From the NCBI GenBank assembly GCA_963082975.1, contig OY720350.1, positions 9,691,488-9,755,487 on the forward strand: a stretch of DNA of 64,000 nucleotides. Direction: 5' to 3'. A program made the position numbers and the translations under genes. A model generated the notes under the pieces. It was not told the origin of the DNA. It saw nothing but the letters and a program-made list of their open reading frames with translations, and ran no database searches. This DNA comes from Labia minor. Taxonomy: Eukaryota; Arthropoda; Insecta; Dermaptera; Spongiphoridae. Of this stretch, positions 46,081-57,695 are shown piece by piece (within the stretch, counting starts at the first letter, position 1; the number at the start of each line of letters is the position of its first letter).

Positions 46081-46440
46081 TGGATATCTCAATTGCACCT
46101 GTGTTTGTTCATTTGATGGCAATTGCTTCAATGATATTGAATATTTCGAACAATGACCATTGTTGTCGTGATTTACAGAGATGAATAAGATGCATATCCG
46201 CTTCCTGACAAAGCAAATCAATTCTGACTAACCCGAGGCACTCTCTCATCCCCTACACCGGCCAACTCCAACTCCAACTACCTCCGACCACACAACCATC
46301 AACGGTTGCCTCCCCCCATTCACTCCTTTGCGTTAACTTTAATTCGTTTAGACAAAGGGAGGCAACTCTATTGGGGGGCAAGTCACCACTCTAAATGATT
46401 ACAACTGGAGATTATCAAAGACGGTCGGTCGTTGTCCACA
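46081..46440. promoter_or_regulatory. Complex unique island with a Sox-type palindrome
   Basis: About 350 bp of balanced composition. 46149-46164 reads AACAATG-AC-CATTGTT, two inverted SOX-like half-sites, and GCACCTGTG (E-box) lies nearby. Downstream is C-rich with no coding frame. An enhancer-like role is an inference. Confidence 0.25.
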
Positions 46441-46702
46441 GGAGCCGTCAATTTAAATGGAGACCCTCATGAAGAGACAGAAACCGTCCTTATAGCACCT
46501 TTAATTTATTTATATGAAACAGACACAAAATTTGTACAATTTCTAATTTTGTTATCATTTTATTTAATTATGTTGTTTTTGTATTTTATTAAAATTAATT
46601 TCACTGAATTATTTAAATTTTATGTTGTTCATTTTTTAAAAAAATAATAGTATTATACACATTAAATTTAAGTATTTAGAAGACAAGTCTTAATAGTTAT
46701 AT

Positions 46703-46760
46703 TTAACTACACGAGAAACTATTAACTACACGAGAAACTATTAACTACACGAGAAACTTA
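46703..46760. repeat. Three tandem copies of TTAACTACACGAGAAACTA
   Basis: Three 19-bp units, nearly identical, in otherwise unique A/T-rich DNA. Confidence 0.95.
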
Positions 46761-47126
46761 AAATGTCACTTACTTATCAAACTGTTCTAGGCACTAGTAC
46801 ATTATGTTATTGGTACTTCTACTTTATTTGACCTAATAAAGTGTAAAGGAAAGTATTTTTGTTTTGTTTTTTAAAAAAGTAAACAAAATATTTTGCGATA
46901 AACTTTCCTTTTTTTTAACTTCTATTTGAAGAAGATTATGGAGATTATGCTCAATTAAAAATGAATATGTGATCACTTATTTCAACATTGTTAATAAGGT
47001 TAATTTAACAAAAGCGGTAGAGAAGTGCAAATTAACCAAAAAATGCGTTTAAAAATATAAATATTCATATTAAATAAGATTAAAGTAAAATGTATGTATT
47101 TGTTCAATCATCAATTGTTGATGATG
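46761..47126. other. AT-rich spacer
   Basis: Nothing supportable. Confidence 0.5.
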
Positions 47127-47134
47127 TTTTAAAT

Positions 47135-47370
47135 CAGGGGTGGGCAAATACTTTTAAGCGCGGGCCAAAATGAAATTTTCCAAATGTCTCCCGGGCCGGA
47201 GGACCATATTTCAAAAACACCAAACTGGAACATTTGTAAAAGAAATTTACCTTTTTTTTAGAGCCATATTGAATGAAAGATCGAAATAAGAACGAAACTT
47301 TTTCAACGGGCCGGATACAATAAACAAAAGGGCCGGATTCGGCCCGCGGGCCGGCTTTTGCCCACCCATG
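47135..47370. mobile_element. hAT-type MITE with perfect duplication
   Basis: Ends CAGGGGTGGGCAAA / TTTGCCCACCCATG and GGGCC-rich subterminal parts. Perfect TTTTAAAT duplication (47127-47134, 47371-47378). The interior has TTTACCTTTTTTTTAGAGCC then ATATTGAA, the shared module. Confidence 0.95.
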
Positions 47371-47378
47371 TTTTAAAT

Positions 47379-49350
47379 GATATTCATATATTTAAAGAAC
47401 ATTTGAATGAATTACATCTATATATACACATAATATTTTAATTATAAAAAATTTAATATATATCATAACTACAACACATTTTGTGATAATGAGTAACAAT
47501 TTACCATATTTTCTATCAAAATTGAAATGGATTTTTTTTCTATTTAAATTAGATATTATTTTTAACTAGTGACTCGGAATAAAATGTAATCATTTATTTT
47601 TCTAACTACCTAGTTAGTAAAAATATAAAAAAAAATCTTTTGAGATTCTCTCAGGCAACAAATTGTCCTGGGAACTTGATTTCAAACTTTTTTCTTTTCT
47701 TCCCAGTTTCTTTCTTTTTTATTCTTTCTTATTTCACTCAGAGTAACTTTTTACGCTGACGCTTGACGTATGCATCATTCTATGGCCTTCGTCGATCGTT
47801 CCCTCCTGTTTTTTAACCATCCCCCATCCAAATAACCCCTTCAACTCCTACTCACCGATCACGTCTTAGCGTACGCGCAATAAGTTATCTTTTACTCTCA
47901 GCAACTTTTTTGTTCACGTTTTACTCTTCTCGAAAGTGTGTGAACTATATATAGATATAATACTCATGTATACTATATATATATATATATATATTGAAAA
48001 AGAAAAACTATATCGAAAAGTTTCCTTCTGACAGGAAGAAATGGGAAGAAATTGAGCAAAGGACGAACGAACAGTGGATATCAGTTTCTTTTTGGACCAT
48101 TCATAAAAATTTTAATTGAAATTTAAGACCAAGTTACAAAACTTTTGCTTTTAAAAGAGATTGTCTGAAAGAACAAACTGGAAAGAATTTAAAACTTGAT
48201 ACAATTTTAGAGATAAGGTGAGAAAAAATATTGTTAAAATACACATGAAGAATATTATGATATAATAATTATTATTATATCGTATTATAAATAGAAAATT
48301 TAAAGTTCTAAATTCTAAAGACAATGATGGTATTATTAACATAATAGATATTAATAATTATAGTTATTACTTTCAATATTTTCTATAATTTTTCTAATAA
48401 ATAGTAAAAATAAATTAATCCAAAATAATTATATTAATTTAAATAAAGGAAGAAGAGTTGGAAATTAAGAGAGAAAGAAAATGGCCTAATCTTTGAATTT
48501 AAGATCTAAGATATTCTTTACGACATTACTTTGATATAATAAATTAATTTTATATCCCAATGCATGACCAACTTTAATGATTGTCTAACCCCGTGCTTGA
48601 TGTGCATTCCACGACGATGGTCGTATAATTTTACAATTTTCTAACTGTAATACATGCTACGAATATCAATTTAACTAAAAGTAGCAGATTTTATTTTAAA
48701 ATAAAATTCCAAGTAGTGGTTGAAGTAAGGCAGGAGGATGAGAGCAAAACTCACTTAGGTATACTATAAAATAAAAGCCTAAACTACAGAAAGATAAAAA
48801 ATCTCTATAAAATAAAAATTGAGAGATCTCGCCAAGGTGAGAGAGTGAGTTGAGTTTCTAAGTATTTTTTTTTTTCCTTACTAACTTCCGAATCCCACTC
48901 TATGATAAATCAAGGTAATAGAAAAGAAAAGATAAATTTGGCAGATTGAAAAGTTATAAAACAGAAGAAGAATCGTTTTTTGAATAAAATAGTGATATAA
49001 AATTGTAAAAGAATTTAACATTTATCTCAATCTTATCTTTGAATTTTTATTAATGTTACGATTTTATTTCGATATCTACTTATCATATTATACAGAATTA
49101 AAAAATGAGTTGTTTTATTAATAAAATCAATTTAAAACAATATAAATAATACACTGATATTTGATTCCTTTATGAATATCGTAGGTAGTATATTTAAATA
49201 ATATGCAGAATAGTTTTAATTTTTAAAATAATATAAAAAATATTCTATTCTAGTAGTTTCACTTTTTTAAAGAGCATTTATACAAAAAAAAGGCAACAAA
49301 TTATATAAAAATTATTAATAACTAAATATGTATATATTTTAAAATTTATC
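47379..49350. other. Unique DNA, A/T-rich with island 47640-47960
   Basis: 47640-47960 is complex, pyrimidine-rich and unique; (AT)n near 47975-47992. 48560-48620 is slightly complex. No gene seen. Confidence 0.4.
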
Positions 49351-49358
49351 TTATAACT

Positions 49359-49640
49359 CAGGGATGGGCAACCTTTTAATAATGCGGGCCAAAATTGAAA
49401 ACAAACAAACTTAAGCGGGCCATTAACATTGGCTTTGTAGGAAAATGAAAATTATGTTTTTAGAAAACGGTGAAGAAAATTTATCATAAAACAACCACAA
49501 TTGACAAAAAAAATGATGTTTTTGTGGTATGTTATTTACTTTAGTAATGAATGCATTAGAAATAACTCAATATTTTGATAAATATCATTAAAACATTTAA
49601 ATTTTAAATATGTTCGCGGGCCGCGGGTTGCCCACCCCTA
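49359..49640. mobile_element. hAT-type MITE with perfect duplication
   Basis: Ends CAGGGATGGGCAACC / GGTTGCCCACCCCTA (two mismatches), GCGGGCC inside. Perfect 8-bp duplication TTATAACT (49351-49358, 49641-49648). Confidence 0.95.
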
Positions 49641-49824
49641 TTATAACTAATAATACGTTCATATTTACTACTTTGACATTACCAAAACAATTGTCAACAT
49701 TCAAATGAATATAATAAATAAAAATGTATTTTTATTAATAAAAATATTATAATATTATAATATTATATCTATCAAAAACCAAAGTGCCAACATAAATAAA
49801 AATCCAGAATTTAGACATCTAGAG

Positions 49825-49915
49825 CAGTGGACCGTAATCTGTGGGCGCGACCCCCAGAGGGGGTTGATTAAAAAAAAACCTCTACTATCTACTCACGGGT
49901 CGCGAGAAATTTTTT
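49825..49915 (+). mobile_element. One end of a hAT element
   Basis: CAGTGGACCGTAATCTGTGG then GCGCGACCCCCAGAGGGGG, like the 5' ends of common hAT families. No matching opposite end was found within 2 kb. Confidence 0.6.
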
Positions 49916-51345
49916 CAAAAAAATATTTTAAATTATAATAAAATTAATATTTAATGATAAAAGAAATCTATACAATTTTAATAACTATCATGAGAACCTG
50001 TAACTTAGAAATTAACTATAAAATAACGTTCAATTAATTTAATATTATTGATATATTACATTTTATATTTGTTTAGCAGTTGCAAATTTATAAAGGATCG
50101 ACTTAGCTGTTAATTGTTACTGGTAAAGGGTTCAGAGTGGCGTTCTCTGGGATTCCTTCCAGGCATTCAAATATACATCTTCATTGGGCAGCAACTTCTT
50201 TGTTGGCCGCCTGGCACTATCATATCACTTAGAGATGATGTCTCTCTGTTCTCTCCATTCCAAAGTATGATCTTACATTCTGCATTCCATTCAGCAGAAT
50301 AACTCTTACCCCTTCCTAGAAGCCCTTGGCTACTCTTCCAATAACTCAATTTATGAGCCTTGAAAAAGTAAATTCATGATTATAGGTTCCATTCATCAAT
50401 CGATCCTATTTCATTTAGATTGCTCGCATTTTAGATAAAATTGATGTACGTTTAAATATTTCTCTTATGGTGTCTTAATTAAATAAATTAATAAAATTCC
50501 CCTATTAAAACGCATTTTCATGATTATATATTACAATATATATATATATGAATGTAATTAAATTAAAATATTTTTCTTTTATTGATAAGAATAAAAAGAA
50601 TTATATAAAAAGAATATAATGTCCTTCCAAAAGAATTAAATTTCCAGTTCAGAGGTTGATAGTTTATTGATTTAATTTGTTATTTGAATGGAAGAGAATT
50701 AAACTCCCCAATGTTTATTTTGAAAAAATTATTTGTTTCTATTAATTTTACTTCAACAGTAAATAATTATAATATAACATCAGATTGAAAATAAATGTAC
50801 AAATAGATATTACTATTTTATAGATAATAAAATTTATTATCAATAAAAAAGATAAAGAAAATGCAACAAAATTGTAAAATTGCATTTAAATTTATTGTTT
50901 TTCCACTAAAATAAACTGTTTCGTCGCTTGATTATTTATTATCCATTTGGTTATTTTGTTTTACCACTTTTAAAACGTTGTTTCACTAATTTTTACACTT
51001 GTCGATTTACTGCTACCTATAAAAAAATACATTTTATCAGCTGAATCATTAAATAGAAATACGATTATATTGTCTAGGCAAAATAAAGAAAAATTATATT
51101 GATACCGAATTTTTATGTGTAGGTACTACAAAATATATTTACATATTTAAACTAACAATTGAAATATGCATATTTAAAATTGAGGATATAATATTAGTAC
51201 TAGTTAAGCATAAACTTAGTCAGTGCTAGTATCTGAAAGATTAATCAGTAATTTTTAAATATTTATATAATCAATTAATTATAACTATTAAATTATAATA
51301 AAAATGTTATATTTTATATTTTAAGTACAGTATAGCTATAGCATA
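49916..51345. other. AT-rich DNA with complex island 50100-50350
   Basis: 50100-50350 is balanced and unique with overlapping frames on both strands; no domain recognised. The remainder is A/T-rich. Confidence 0.4.
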
Positions 51346-51346
51346 T

Positions 51347-51975
51347 ACAAGGTCTGTTCAAATGAAAAGGTGAATTTTAAAATTTCGCTGGCTGTGTACA
51401 TTCGATTATTGAAATTTTTTGTTATGTTGGTACAAATATGTTTCTCATTTGTTGACATTATCAGCGATTTGGATTAGTAGTTTGTTTTAGGCATGGAACG
51501 TCTGGCAGAGAATTTTGTTCAGAAATTGCTAAATTTTGAGCAAAATCAACGTAATACGGCTCAAACGATCAGAATTGTGGAAAAACAAATACTGAATTCT
51601 GCATCAAGATAATGTACCAACTCACACATCATTGATTGTTCGTGATCATTTTGGCCAAAAACAACACCGTAATCATGTCTAAACCACCCTATTCACCAGA
51701 TTTGGCGACTTTTTCCTATTTCCAAAACTGAAGAAACCAATGAAAGGAAAGCGTTTTGCCACAAATGACGAGAGATAAAGTCGGCATTTAAGAACGAGCT
51801 GATAGCCATACCGAAAAGCGCATTTCAGAAGTTCTTTGATGATTGGAAGAAGCGCTGGCATAAGTGCATTATATCTGAGAGGAATTACTTTGAAGGGAAC
51901 AAAATGGATATTGACGAATAAATAAATACTTTTCGAAATAATTCAAAATTCATCTTTTCTTTTGTACAAACATAG
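51347..51975 (+). pseudogene. Internally deleted mariner-like element
   Basis: Left end CAAGGTCTGTTCAAATGAAA; the right end is its imperfect reverse complement. The 5' piece encodes an N-terminal start (MERLAENFVQKLLNFEQNQR). After a large deletion come LHQDNVPTHTSLIVRDHF, which includes the second catalytic aspartate region, and the C-terminal KKRWHKCIISERNYFEG. Frameshifts in between. The TA target lies at the left flank. Confidence 0.85.
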
Positions 51976-52502
51976 TTTATATTATATTTATTATTTTAAC
52001 TATTTTTTATAATTATGAATTTATATATGTAAAAATAGGTTTTCTATTATAGTATGTTACAATATCATTTTATTGGTATCCTAAACATTTTCGGGCCACT
52101 TGATTACTAAATTACTATTAAGTCAAATTATTTACATATTATAATAATCGCTACAACATTGAAAGAGACATGTTGGTAATATGTGAATTGTTCATTAAAT
52201 ATTTAAGGTTTGATAAACCTCGTACATATTATAATTTTTTTTAGAAAAGAATAAATTACAAATTCAATGTTTGGTTATGATACTTTTTTCTTACATGAAT
52301 TATTATAGAAAATTATAATTTAATAATGGATTTACTTAATTATAAAAATGATGAAATTATTTTTTTACAAAAGCCTTATTCCTTTTAAAGATAAATGAAT
52401 TTATAAATTTTATATAAGTTTAATGATCTTAGAGATCTCCATAACGAAGGGGGCCAGTACAAAAGATATTGTATATATATATATATATTAAGGGCGTTTC
52501 GG
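51976..52502. other. AT-rich spacer
   Basis: (AT)n at about 52473-52489; otherwise nothing. Confidence 0.5.
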
Positions 52503-52781
52503 TCACATAACACACAGACAGCACTTTTGAAAATCAGGCCCGGGGCGCTTAATCTGGTCAAAGCGTTGGGAAGGAGGGGTTCTGGGGTCAGTTCCTAAGC
52601 GAGGGGTGAGTTCTCCATGTCCGGGTCTAATCCAATTATCCCAGCCGAGGCTCTTTATTGCTTCGGAGGCCGCACTGTACTCTCTCCTTGTAGCCCCCGG
52701 GACTCCCAGAGATATTTTATTCCCGGGCAGACACAAATACAAACGGCCACCGAGTAACGCTCTATGAATATCCCGTTTGAT
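52503..52781 (-). CDS. Candidate ORF in a GC-rich island, unknown
   Basis: A 93-codon minus-strand frame between stops lies in a GC-rich block: LYLCLPGNKISLGVPGATRR, SAASEAIKSLGWDNWIRPGH, then RTPPSQRFDQIKRPGPDFQ. There is no early ATG. Composition differs sharply from the flanks. No family recognised. May be a real exon, or an old GC-rich repeat. Confidence 0.2.
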   Translation of the reverse strand: MKRDIHRALLGGRLYLCLPGNKISLGVPGATRREYSAASEAIKSLGWDNWIRPGHGELTPRLGTDPRTPPSQRFDQIKRPGPDFQKCCLCVM

Positions 52782-54066
52782 TCACTTATTTAATGGTCGT
52801 CAAATGAAGGCAAACAAGTTGGGGAAAAAAATAACGAAAAATTGCAAAAGGGGGATTTTGTAGATGTGAGCAACACGAAAAATATTCTCGTGGGTGAACA
52901 GACAATCGATAACAGCAATCAACAGGATATTCGTTTCAGGATGGTAATGTTAATCCCAAAGGATACCTTATCCTTTCGTAAATAATTATTTAACATAAAT
53001 TTATAATATATAACGGAATAAATATTTCTCTTTCTATATATAAATATATAGATATAAGGTAAATGTACTAGTCGTGGTCCACTGTACCAGTAATGGGCCA
53101 TTTGATAGATTTTTGATCAAAATAAGCTTTTTAATTTCAAATTAAACTTGAGATATCGATAAATATCAAGAAGAGCCTTTTTCGGATTGCATAAAAATGA
53201 AACAGAGACCAATCGCTGCATTTATATTATAATTATGAATTTTTTAAAACACGAGGCAAGCGTTCTTGCATTTTAAGGTTCGTTTCTTATGCAAAACGTT
53301 AAGGATATGTTTCACTTTATTTTCAATATATTATGTTTTATTTAATAATAATTTCAATCCAAAAATTAAATTCAATAGTTGATAGTACAAATTATATTAA
53401 TCAGTTTGAAATATTTAATTTATGTGATGATTATAAATTATTAAGGGTTATTTACTGAATCAAATATCTCATTTTTTTCAGAAGTGGACCGGGGAGGCCC
53501 ATTACTAAAAAATACGATTAATATTTTTTTTTACTAAAATCGTTTTTTTTTTTATTAAAATAAATGTGATGTATGGTAAATTTTTTGTTTTAAGTGTCTA
53601 GAGAAAAATTTTAGTGGACCACGTGGCAAAATACTGAGATAAACATGGCAAATCACGAAATCTTTACAACTTAAATTATATTTTCATCATATTCCTTTAG
53701 ATTTTAGATAACAAAATTTTATGTTGATAATAAATTGTGTAAATAGATTAATTCCCAATTTATAAACATTATTAAATTTATAATTTTATTATAAATTTAA
53801 TAGTTTTTTATTTAATTAATTATTAAATTAATAATAATAAATAATAATAATAAATTAATATATTTATTTAATTTTTTATTTTTTATTTTTTTTTTATTTT
53901 ATGAAATTAATCAACAACAATTTATTATATTTAAACATCTTATTACTGATAATAATAAATTTAATAAAAGGCATTTATTATTATATTAGTATGAATAATT
54001 ATAATTATATTAAATTAATATTACTAAAATTTCCAATATATTTTTTAAATTATATTAATGTCATTA
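52782..54066. other. Mixed spacer
   Basis: 53070-53110 and 53480-53625 carry inverted pairs GTGGTCCACT/AGTGGACCAC and AGTAATGGGCC/GGCCCATTACT, which may be remains of a MITE. 53700-54060 is very A/T-rich. Confidence 0.35.
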
Positions 54067-54722
54067 TCTTTTTACCGACCGACGATAGTAAGGGAGGTAT
54101 TGTTTTCACACCAAATTTCACATGTGGAGATTTTTACATATCTCCACGAATCATGCATTTTCTAAACAGAAAAAAGTATTTTTAGCATGATGTCTGTCCG
54201 TCCGTCTGTCCGTCTGTCCGTCTGTCCGTCCGTCCGTCCGTATAGATGTGTACAGCCTGAACGGCTCAACCGATTTTGATGAAATTTGGTATATTTACTT
54301 AATGCATCAGTGGGATGAATTGATCAACTTTTGGTGCAATTCCGGAAACCGGAAGTGGTAGTATTAGCGATCGACGATAGGAAGGAAAGGGTTATTTTCA
54401 CACCAAAGATTTTTTTATATATCACCACGAATCATGCACTTTGTATTGGTTTTATCCTCGAGAAAAATCATATTTATTAGTTTTTTCTTGATTTAAAATT
54501 ACATGACGTCATCCAGCCATTCATGACGTCACAGCCTGGTCTTGCATATATATTATAAATAAAATAAAATTAAAAATGTTTATATTTATTATTTATGTAT
54601 CCATATCTGTTTTTTATTACATTAATAGATATATTAAAATTATTTGAAATTGTTTCTGTAGCTGGAAATTAATTTATTTCAAACAGTCGGTCGGTTCGGA
54701 CCTGGCCACAGGTCAACTTATT
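54067..54722 (+). mobile_element. HINE-like element, family A, full-length copy with the longest GTCY tract
   Basis: 5' edge TTTTTACCGACCGACGATAG; (GTCY)n about 54190-54240, longer than in the other copies; core GGCTCAACCGATTTTGATG; 3' GTCGGTCGGTT and perfect hairpin GACCTGGCCACAGGTC. A small deletion near 54400 removes part of a repeated block. Confidence 0.8.
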
Positions 54723-55130
54723 CTCTTTTCGATTGCATTAACTGACTTTCTTTCTTGTTTAAAAACCGCGCGTTTAAATAGATAAGAATTGTAAATATAA
54801 AGAAACAAACTGTAAATATAAAGAATAATTAAAATAAATAATAAAAAATTATAAAAAATATTAATAAAATCACTCCTTAGTGAATTTTATTCCAACTACT
54901 AAAACTTTCAATTTTCAGATGGTCAACTACTAGAACAAAAAATACGTTTCGAAAATTTTTTAAAAAACTATGTAAATATGTTTGTGTTGTAGTGATAATT
55001 AAAAATAGTTGTATAATATGTGTGTGTTAGCACTTGTTTTGATGTTATTCTCACTTTTATTACAGAATAATAGTGATTTTTAATGAAAATTTCTCTTAAC
55101 ATGGTCCACCACTGGTACGTTTCCTTATAC

Positions 55131-55166
<36 letters not shown>

Positions 55167-56347
55167 TATCTATGTATCAATTATAGAATTTCAGACAATT
55201 TATTTAATATGTCGAATATTTATTTTTATTTTTTATTAAGTAATTTTTTGTTTTACACTTTCCAAGTTAATTGATTTATTTATTTTAAATTATATAGTAT
55301 ATACTACAATATACATTTAATGTAAATTTGTTAAATTTACATGAATTTTGAGTTTCTGTTCATATGGATAAACAACGGGTGGATTTACGCACTCTTATTG
55401 ATCATATCGTATCATAGATTGTCTCAGATTCAAGGGTTAAATGAGTAGTTTATTAAAGGAAACTATATTAATAAAATATATACTAGGAAAAATTAACATA
55501 ACTAATCTATTTATTTAAAAGTTTTTAAAAAAAAATGTTAAGTTTTTATTAATCATTACACAGTTACTTTTAAGCAAATTTAATAATTTATTTTTACATA
55601 TGTATTACTTATATATGTAGATTCTAATTTTTTAAAATATTTATTTTAAATATAGATCTTTATTAATTTATTTTTTAAACAAATAATTTACTTACTTAGC
55701 TTATTGAATAAAAAAACATTTTTTTTTTTTATAATTGAAGATATGGTTGGATTGTCTCCCGTTTATATATCAAATGATTTATCATTCACGTTAGTTAATC
55801 AAATGGTATTTGATTCAGTTATCACTTCAAATTAATTCAAAATAAACCAAAAGTCGAGGTGAAAATATTTTAAATATGCAAACTCAGTAACGCCCGACTG
55901 GTGGCGATGAATGAGAGAGAGAGAAATGGAGAAATGGAGAGGGTGAATGAGAAGGGGGTGTGGTCGGCAAAAGGGTTCATGCATATTTTGCGGAATCCTT
56001 GGTCGACCCGCAATTAGAGTAAGTTAACAGAGTATCGGTCAACCCTCTCTCTAATGTTGAATGACACGAGAGGATAATTCAATTCGTATTCGATTCAAAG
56101 TCAAACAATTTAAATATTTGGATCTGTATTTATTTGGCCACCACCCACCCTTTCATCGGCTTCTTTACTTTATTCATAAAAATAATATAAACATCTTATC
56201 AAACTAATTCTATATATTTGATCTATGAGAAAGATGTATTAACTAATGCCAAATTAATATTGATATATACATATATACGTTTATGTAGGTAGATATGTTA
56301 TGTATTCCTTAGATACTTATAATATTTTTGTAGAAAAATTACTAATA
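54723..56347. other. AT-rich DNA with island 55860-56170
   Basis: (TA)n at 55134-55160. 55860-56170 is unique and complex, with ATGCATATTTTGCGG (POU-like) and a GA-rich stretch; possible regulatory DNA. No coding frame seen. Confidence 0.4.
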
Positions 56348-57444
56348 CAGTGGTACCTCGACATACGAGTGCCCCAACATACGAGTGTTTTGAGATACGA
56401 GCCGCCAACCGACCGATATTTTGCTTTGAGATACGAGCAAGATTTGAGATACGAGCACCCCGTGACGATGCACACGGCACCAATTTGCCCCCGCATTTCT
56501 AATTTTAAGAAGCTGTACACAAAGCACATGTTCCGCAAATGCTTTGAAGTGACGGATAGTACAAACCTGACCCTTCGAGAGTTTTGGAAAGACCATTTTA
56601 ACATAGTGACATGTCTAAGAATTATTGATCAGGCCTGGCTGGGTGTCACAAAAAGAACATTAATTTCTGCATGGAATAAGCTATGGCCTGACGCTGTAAC
56701 TGAAAGGATCATTGCAGAATCTGAATCTCAAGTGTCAAAAATAGAAGAGATTGTTTCTTTGGGAAAATCTTTGGGTCTAGAAGTAGATGAAAATGATGTA
56801 AACGAACTCGTCGAGCAACATTTTGAGGAGCTTACAACTGAAGAGTTACAAAACCTACAAACACAGAATGATGTTGTGACCCAAGAAAACACAGTTTCTG
56901 AAGAGGCGCCAGAAACAGAAAATGTTATCTCTTCAAAAGAAATTAAAGAGATCCTAGGAATGTGGGAGAAAATTGTTGAATTTGTAGATAAAAACCACCC
57001 CGAAAAGGTTGCAACTGGTCGAGCTTCGGAATTATTTAACGAAACCTGTCTCAATCATTTTCGCAATATCCTGAAGGGGAGGAAAAAACAAACTTCCTTA
57101 GACAATTTTGTAAAACGCTTTGCAGAACAAGATGAGCAAGGAGGCGAAAAAATCAAAGACAAGCGATGATATTTAAGTTTTTTTTAAAATTCTTATTCTT
57201 ATTTTTATTTATTTAAATGTTCCCATTATTTTTGTTGTTTTTAAATAAATGTTCCTTCTCGTAAAGACATTTGTTTGATTCAAAATAGCATACAAAAAAC
57301 AAAACTAAGGTGATTTTTGGGGACTGGAACGGATTAAAAGCTTTTATATTAGTTTTAATGGCGCGAAGTGCTTTGAGATACGAACAATTTGAGATACGAG
57401 CAAGGTCTTGGAACGAATTAAGCTCGTATGTCGAGGTACCACTG
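56348..57444 (+). mobile_element. Tigger/pogo-type DNA transposon, internally deleted
   Basis: Terminal repeats CAGTGGTACCTCGACATACG and its reverse complement at the right end, with TA duplicated outside. Subterminal repeats of GAGATACGAG occur on both sides (for example 56391 onward and 57371-57400). Length 1097 bp versus about 2.5 kb for complete elements. The HTH/CENP-B and DDE catalytic parts are deleted, so it depends on a full element for movement. Confidence 0.9.
56490..57169 (+). pseudogene. C-terminal part of Tigger transposase
   Basis: An uninterrupted frame of about 227 codons: ISNFKKLYTKHMFRKCFEV, TLREFWKDHFNIVTCLRI, AWNKLWPDAVTERI, EEIVSLGKSLGLEVDENDV and on to a stop. This is the tail downstream of the DDE domain in Tigger/pogo transposases (the region also kept in TIGD/JRKL-type proteins). 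The frame is intact but upstream codons up to 56300 are terminal-repeat sequence, so the apparent longer ORF is an artefact of the deletion. AATAAA occurs at about 57244. Confidence 0.85.
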
Positions 57445-57695
57445 TATATAAATTATAATAATAACTTACGAGATACAGATATAAGTGTATAAATATTGCA
57501 CATAAGTCACACTTATATTGAATTGTATATAATGTGTTTATATTTATATAAAAATCTTATATTTACTTGTTAAAAAAATTGATTTATCATAAAGTTTTAT
57601 ATTCTATTCTATTATACTAAGAGTATATTTGATTTATCAAACTAAATTAATTAATTATTATAATTAAGTCAACTCATAAGACTTGGTTGATCTAA
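57445..57695. other. AT-rich spacer
   Basis: Nothing supportable. Confidence 0.5.

Noticed and set aside
56300-56490. N-terminal extension of the long Tigger frame
   Set aside because: It translates the terminal inverted repeat and subterminal GAGATACGAG repeats, so it is not transposase sequence.
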